A DNA stretch of 5,968 bases, taken from Candidatus Levyibacteriota bacterium (GTDB lineage Bacteria; Patescibacteriota; Microgenomatia; Levybacterales; UBA12049). Positions 5,079 through 5,968 of the stretch are shown here, piece by piece. The notes under the pieces are model-generated. The model was not told where the DNA came from and ran no database searches. It was given only the letters and a program-made list of their open reading frames with translations. The first letter of the stretch is position 1. Each line of letters starts with the position of its first letter. The stretch lies in NCBI GenBank assembly GCA_018061205.1, contig JAGOUP010000039.1, positions 1 to 5,968 on the forward strand, written 5' to 3'. A program made the position numbers and the translations under genes.

Positions 5079-5612
5079 ATGAAACTCAAAGCAGCAGATC
5101 TGAGATTATCAAAACCAACGCCTGAGGAATTTGGCAAAATCAAAAAAAATCCTATCTATATTATTGTTGATAATGTATTGGATACCTACAATATTGGGGC
5201 AATTTTTCGTCTGGCTGATGCAGTAGCAGCTGAAAAAGTGATTTTGTGTGGAGAGAGTGAAACGCCGCCAAATCACCGCATCAAAAAAGCCTCCATTAAT
5301 ACTACTGAATGGGTAAAATGGGACTATAAAGAATCTACTATTGATGCTATCCACGAACTACGAACTTTGAACCCTGAACTTATGGTTGTGGCCGTAGAAC
5401 AGGATGAGAAAAGTGTTCCCTATGACACTATTGATTACAAATTTCCGATTGCACTGGTCGTTAGTCACGAAACACATGGTGCTTCTCAAGAAGTATTGGC
5501 ATTGTGTGATTATATAGCCGAAATGCCGATGTGGGGAGTGAATGTGAGCTTGAATGTGATGGTATCTTTAGGAATTATGTTGTACGAAGTAACGAAACGC
5601 TTGCCAAAATAG
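5079..5612 (+). CDS. RNA 2'-O-methyltransferase, TrmH/SpoU family (SPOUT fold)
   Basis: The protein has 177 residues and is predicted to transfer a methyl group from S-adenosylmethionine to a ribose 2'-OH of tRNA or rRNA. The three family motifs are clear. Motif 1 is VDNVLDTYNIGAIFRLADA (30-48), with N38 and the catalytic-type R44. Motif 2 is ALVVSHETHGASQEVLALCD (125-144); members often have 'lvlGsEg.G' here. Motif 3 is MPMWGVNVSLNVMVSLGIML (149-168), with the SLNV loop of the knotted cofactor site. It consists of the catalytic domain with only a short N-terminal extension and lacks the L30e-like domain of RlmB-type enzymes; the exact substrate cannot be named from sequence. A heptamer tract encodes residues 93-102. 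The gene lies directly upstream of the putative rRNA operon leader, which may hint at an rRNA target, but this is only position. Confidence 0.92.
   Translation: MKLKAADLRLSKPTPEEFGKIKKNPIYIIVDNVLDTYNIGAIFRLADAVAAEKVILCGESETPPNHRIKKASINTTEWVKWDYKESTIDAIHELRTLNPELMVVAVEQDEKSVPYDTIDYKFPIALVVSHETHGASQEVLALCDYIAEMPMWGVNVSLNVMVSLGIMLYEVTKRLPK
5355..5382 (+). repeat. Heptamer tract (GAACNNN type) inside the methyltransferase gene
   Basis: Four 7-base units lie in register: GAACTAC, GAACTTT, GAACCCT, GAACTTA. They are read as ELRTLNPELM (93-102) between the helix STIDAIH and the strand VVAVEQ, where the family usually has a short turn such as '.g..i.alE'. The peptide echoes ELRTPN in TopA and ELRITN in DprA. 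Confidence 0.7.
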
Positions 5613-5622
5613 TTATTCCCAA

Positions 5623-5676
5623 TGTCATCCTGAACTTGTTTCAGGATCTAGATTCCGAAATAAATTCGGAATGACA
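5623..5676 (+). repeat. Family A hairpin repeat, copy 3
   Basis: This 54-base element opens TGTCATCCTGAACTTG, like copies 1 and 2, and closes CGGAATGACA (terminal inverted repeats, 8 of 10 positions). It contains two 8-bp hairpins with 5-base loops: ATCCTGAA/TTCAGGAT (5627-5647) and ATTCCGAA/TTCGGAAT (5652-5672). It begins 10 bases after the methyltransferase stop codon and ends 10 bases before the -35 of the putative rRNA promoter, so it may insulate the two transcription units, although no T-run follows the stems. Confidence 0.85.
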
Positions 5677-5686
5677 ATATGGAGGC

Positions 5687-5714
5687 TTGACAAAGCCTCA
5701 GATCTAGCTATAAT
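5687..5714 (+). promoter_or_regulatory. Strong sigma70-type promoter, probably for the rRNA operon
   Basis: TTGACA (5687-5692) and TATAAT (5709-5714) are both perfect and separated by 16 bases, the best promoter in the window. Transcription should begin near 5721. The -35 lies inside an inverted repeat GAGGCTT-gaca-AAGCCTC (5682-5699), whose loop is part of the -35 hexamer. Downstream leader elements point to an rRNA operon, but the promoter could also drive a short RNA ending at the hairpin at 5762-5783. Confidence 0.8.
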
Positions 5715-5761
5715 AGTCTTTACCTATGTAAGAGTTTCGCCATAAGCAACGGTTTTTACAC

Positions 5762-5783
5762 CCCGCTTCCGGCGGGTTTTTTT
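5762..5783 (+). terminator. Intrinsic terminator-like hairpin within the leader
   Basis: CCCGC (5762-5766) pairs with GCGGG (5772-5776) around TTCCG, followed at once by seven Ts (5777-5783). The stem is short but entirely G-C. It works only in the plus direction. It lies about 40 bases after the predicted start of the strong promoter and 100 bases before boxA, so it could be a leader attenuator, the end of a short RNA of about 62 bases, or a stop for read-through from the methyltransferase gene. Confidence 0.65.
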
Positions 5784-5823
5784 GACCCTTAGTTACTTTT
5801 ACAATAATTTCGCTAGTTACACA

Positions 5824-5858
5824 TGGGTTTACCCAAGAGAAATCAAAGGGTTTACCCT
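5824..5858 (+). repeat. Tandem GGGTTTACCC motifs
   Basis: TGGGTTTACCCA (5824-5835) and AGGGTTTACCCT (5847-5858) share the core GGGTTTACCC, with starts 23 bases apart, about two helical turns. Each core is a dyad around a TT centre. They could be paired protein-binding sites, or in RNA the ACCC of the first could pair with the GGGT of the second. The last four bases of the second copy also form the base of the hairpin at 5855-5884. Confidence 0.55.
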
Positions 5859-5894
5859 GAAAAATTGCGATCAATTTTTTAGGGCTCTTTAACA
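5855..5894 (+). promoter_or_regulatory. boxB-like hairpin plus boxA antitermination site
   Basis: CCCTGAAAAATTG (5855-5867) pairs with CAATTTTTTAGGG (5872-5884) over 13 positions, including one G-U, around a CGAT loop. GCTCTTTAACA at 5884-5894 is identical to the boxA of Escherichia coli rRNA operons and overlaps the hairpin by one base. In known systems boxA RNA is bound by NusB/NusE to make RNA polymerase resist termination while transcribing rRNA. The identity of the boxA is the main evidence that an rRNA operon follows. Confidence 0.75.
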
Positions 5895-5909
5895 ATTAGC
5901 ACACACTTA

Positions 5910-5946
5910 ATCAACGCTTCTTTTTTAGCAGGAAAAAGCGTTTGAT
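5910..5946 (+). other. Bulged stem-loop downstream of boxA
   Basis: ATC-AACGCTT (5910-5919) pairs with AAGCGTT-t-GAT (5936-5946), ten pairs with one bulged base, and can be extended inward by three A-U pairs past a bulged C. It is not followed by a T-run, so it is not a terminator. It may be a pre-rRNA leader structure or RNase III target; the true 16S processing stem would need the sequence beyond the window. Confidence 0.5.
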
Positions 5947-5968
5947 ATCACGCAGGATCACGTTACAG

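Larger units (their letters stand above)
5721..5968 (+). other. Putative leader of an rRNA operon (16S gene beyond window)
   Basis: No protein gene is supported here. In order the stretch holds a predicted RNA start, a terminator-like hairpin with seven Ts, two GGGTTTACCC motifs, a 13-bp hairpin abutting an exact GCTCTTTAACA boxA, and a bulged stem at 5910-5946. Hairpin plus boxA in a non-coding leader is the arrangement of rRNA antitermination sites in Escherichia coli and other bacteria. The typical 16S start (AGAGTTTGATC) is not reached, so the rRNA gene itself is inferred and not seen. Confidence 0.68.

Noticed and set aside
5865..5893. TTGCGA-17-TTTAAC as an alternative rRNA promoter
   Set aside because: Only four of six matches in each box, and the sequence is already explained by the hairpin and boxA.
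5704..5895. Minus-strand 63-residue frame across the leader
   Set aside because: It has no recognisable motif, starts with no promoter or binding site, and covers hairpins and boxA that explain the sequence better.
5940..5968. Start of 16S rRNA within the window
   Set aside because: The typical AGAGTTTGATC start is absent; TTTGAT at 5941-5946 is part of the stem-loop and is not followed by CCTGGCTCAG.

Overview
The window looks like a piece of the chromosome of a small-genome bacterium of the Candidate Phyla Radiation (Patescibacteria), perhaps Microgenomates. This is inference. It rests on the AT-rich composition, the dprA-topA gene pair, small membrane proteins with Cys-rich tails of a type I associate with these genomes, near absence of Shine-Dalgarno sequences, and abundant short dispersed repeats. 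The reading frames fit the standard code: TGA acts as a stop in topA and in the membrane gene at 4471-4935, and no long frame needs TGA as sense.

Layout. 1-395 is the 3' end of dprA (DNA uptake/recombination mediator). 459-2621 is a complete topA (type IA topoisomerase I). A block of four genes on the minus strand follows, read from 4935 down to 2699: a multi-pass membrane protein with a His/Asp motif, a one-pass protein with a Pro/Thr stalk and Cys-rich tail (joined to the previous gene by an ATGA overlap), a two-pass protein with a Cys-rich tail, and a two-pass protein with a larger C-terminal domain resembling PsbP-like domains. The last two share the same two-helix membrane module. 5079-5612 (plus) encodes a SPOUT-fold RNA methyltransferase of the TrmH/SpoU family. 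From about 5687 to the end the window holds no protein gene but what looks like the leader of a ribosomal RNA operon: a near-perfect sigma70-type promoter, a terminator-like hairpin, two GGGTTTACCC motifs, a 13-bp hairpin abutting an exact GCTCTTTAACA boxA, and a further stem. The 16S gene would start just beyond the right edge.

The most unusual material is the repeats. Family A has three copies of a hairpin element beginning TGTCATCCTGAAC; every copy lies at a gene's 3' end, and one supplies the stop codon of topA. Family B consists of 28-35 bp tracts with a strict 7-bp period (GAACNNN or GAATTAC), sitting inside dprA, topA and the methyltransferase gene, always in sense orientation and encoding ELR-type peptides in variable loops. 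An intergenic tract of related composition lies just after another stop codon. A second heptamer type (TGGAAAR) forms an inverted pair in the divergent promoter region at 4964-5058. A third palindrome is embedded in the last codons of topA.

I see no CRISPR array, transposase, phage gene or defence system. The genes are mostly housekeeping or uncharacterised membrane proteins; the points worth a second look are the repeats, the swapped membrane module and the architecture of the rRNA leader.
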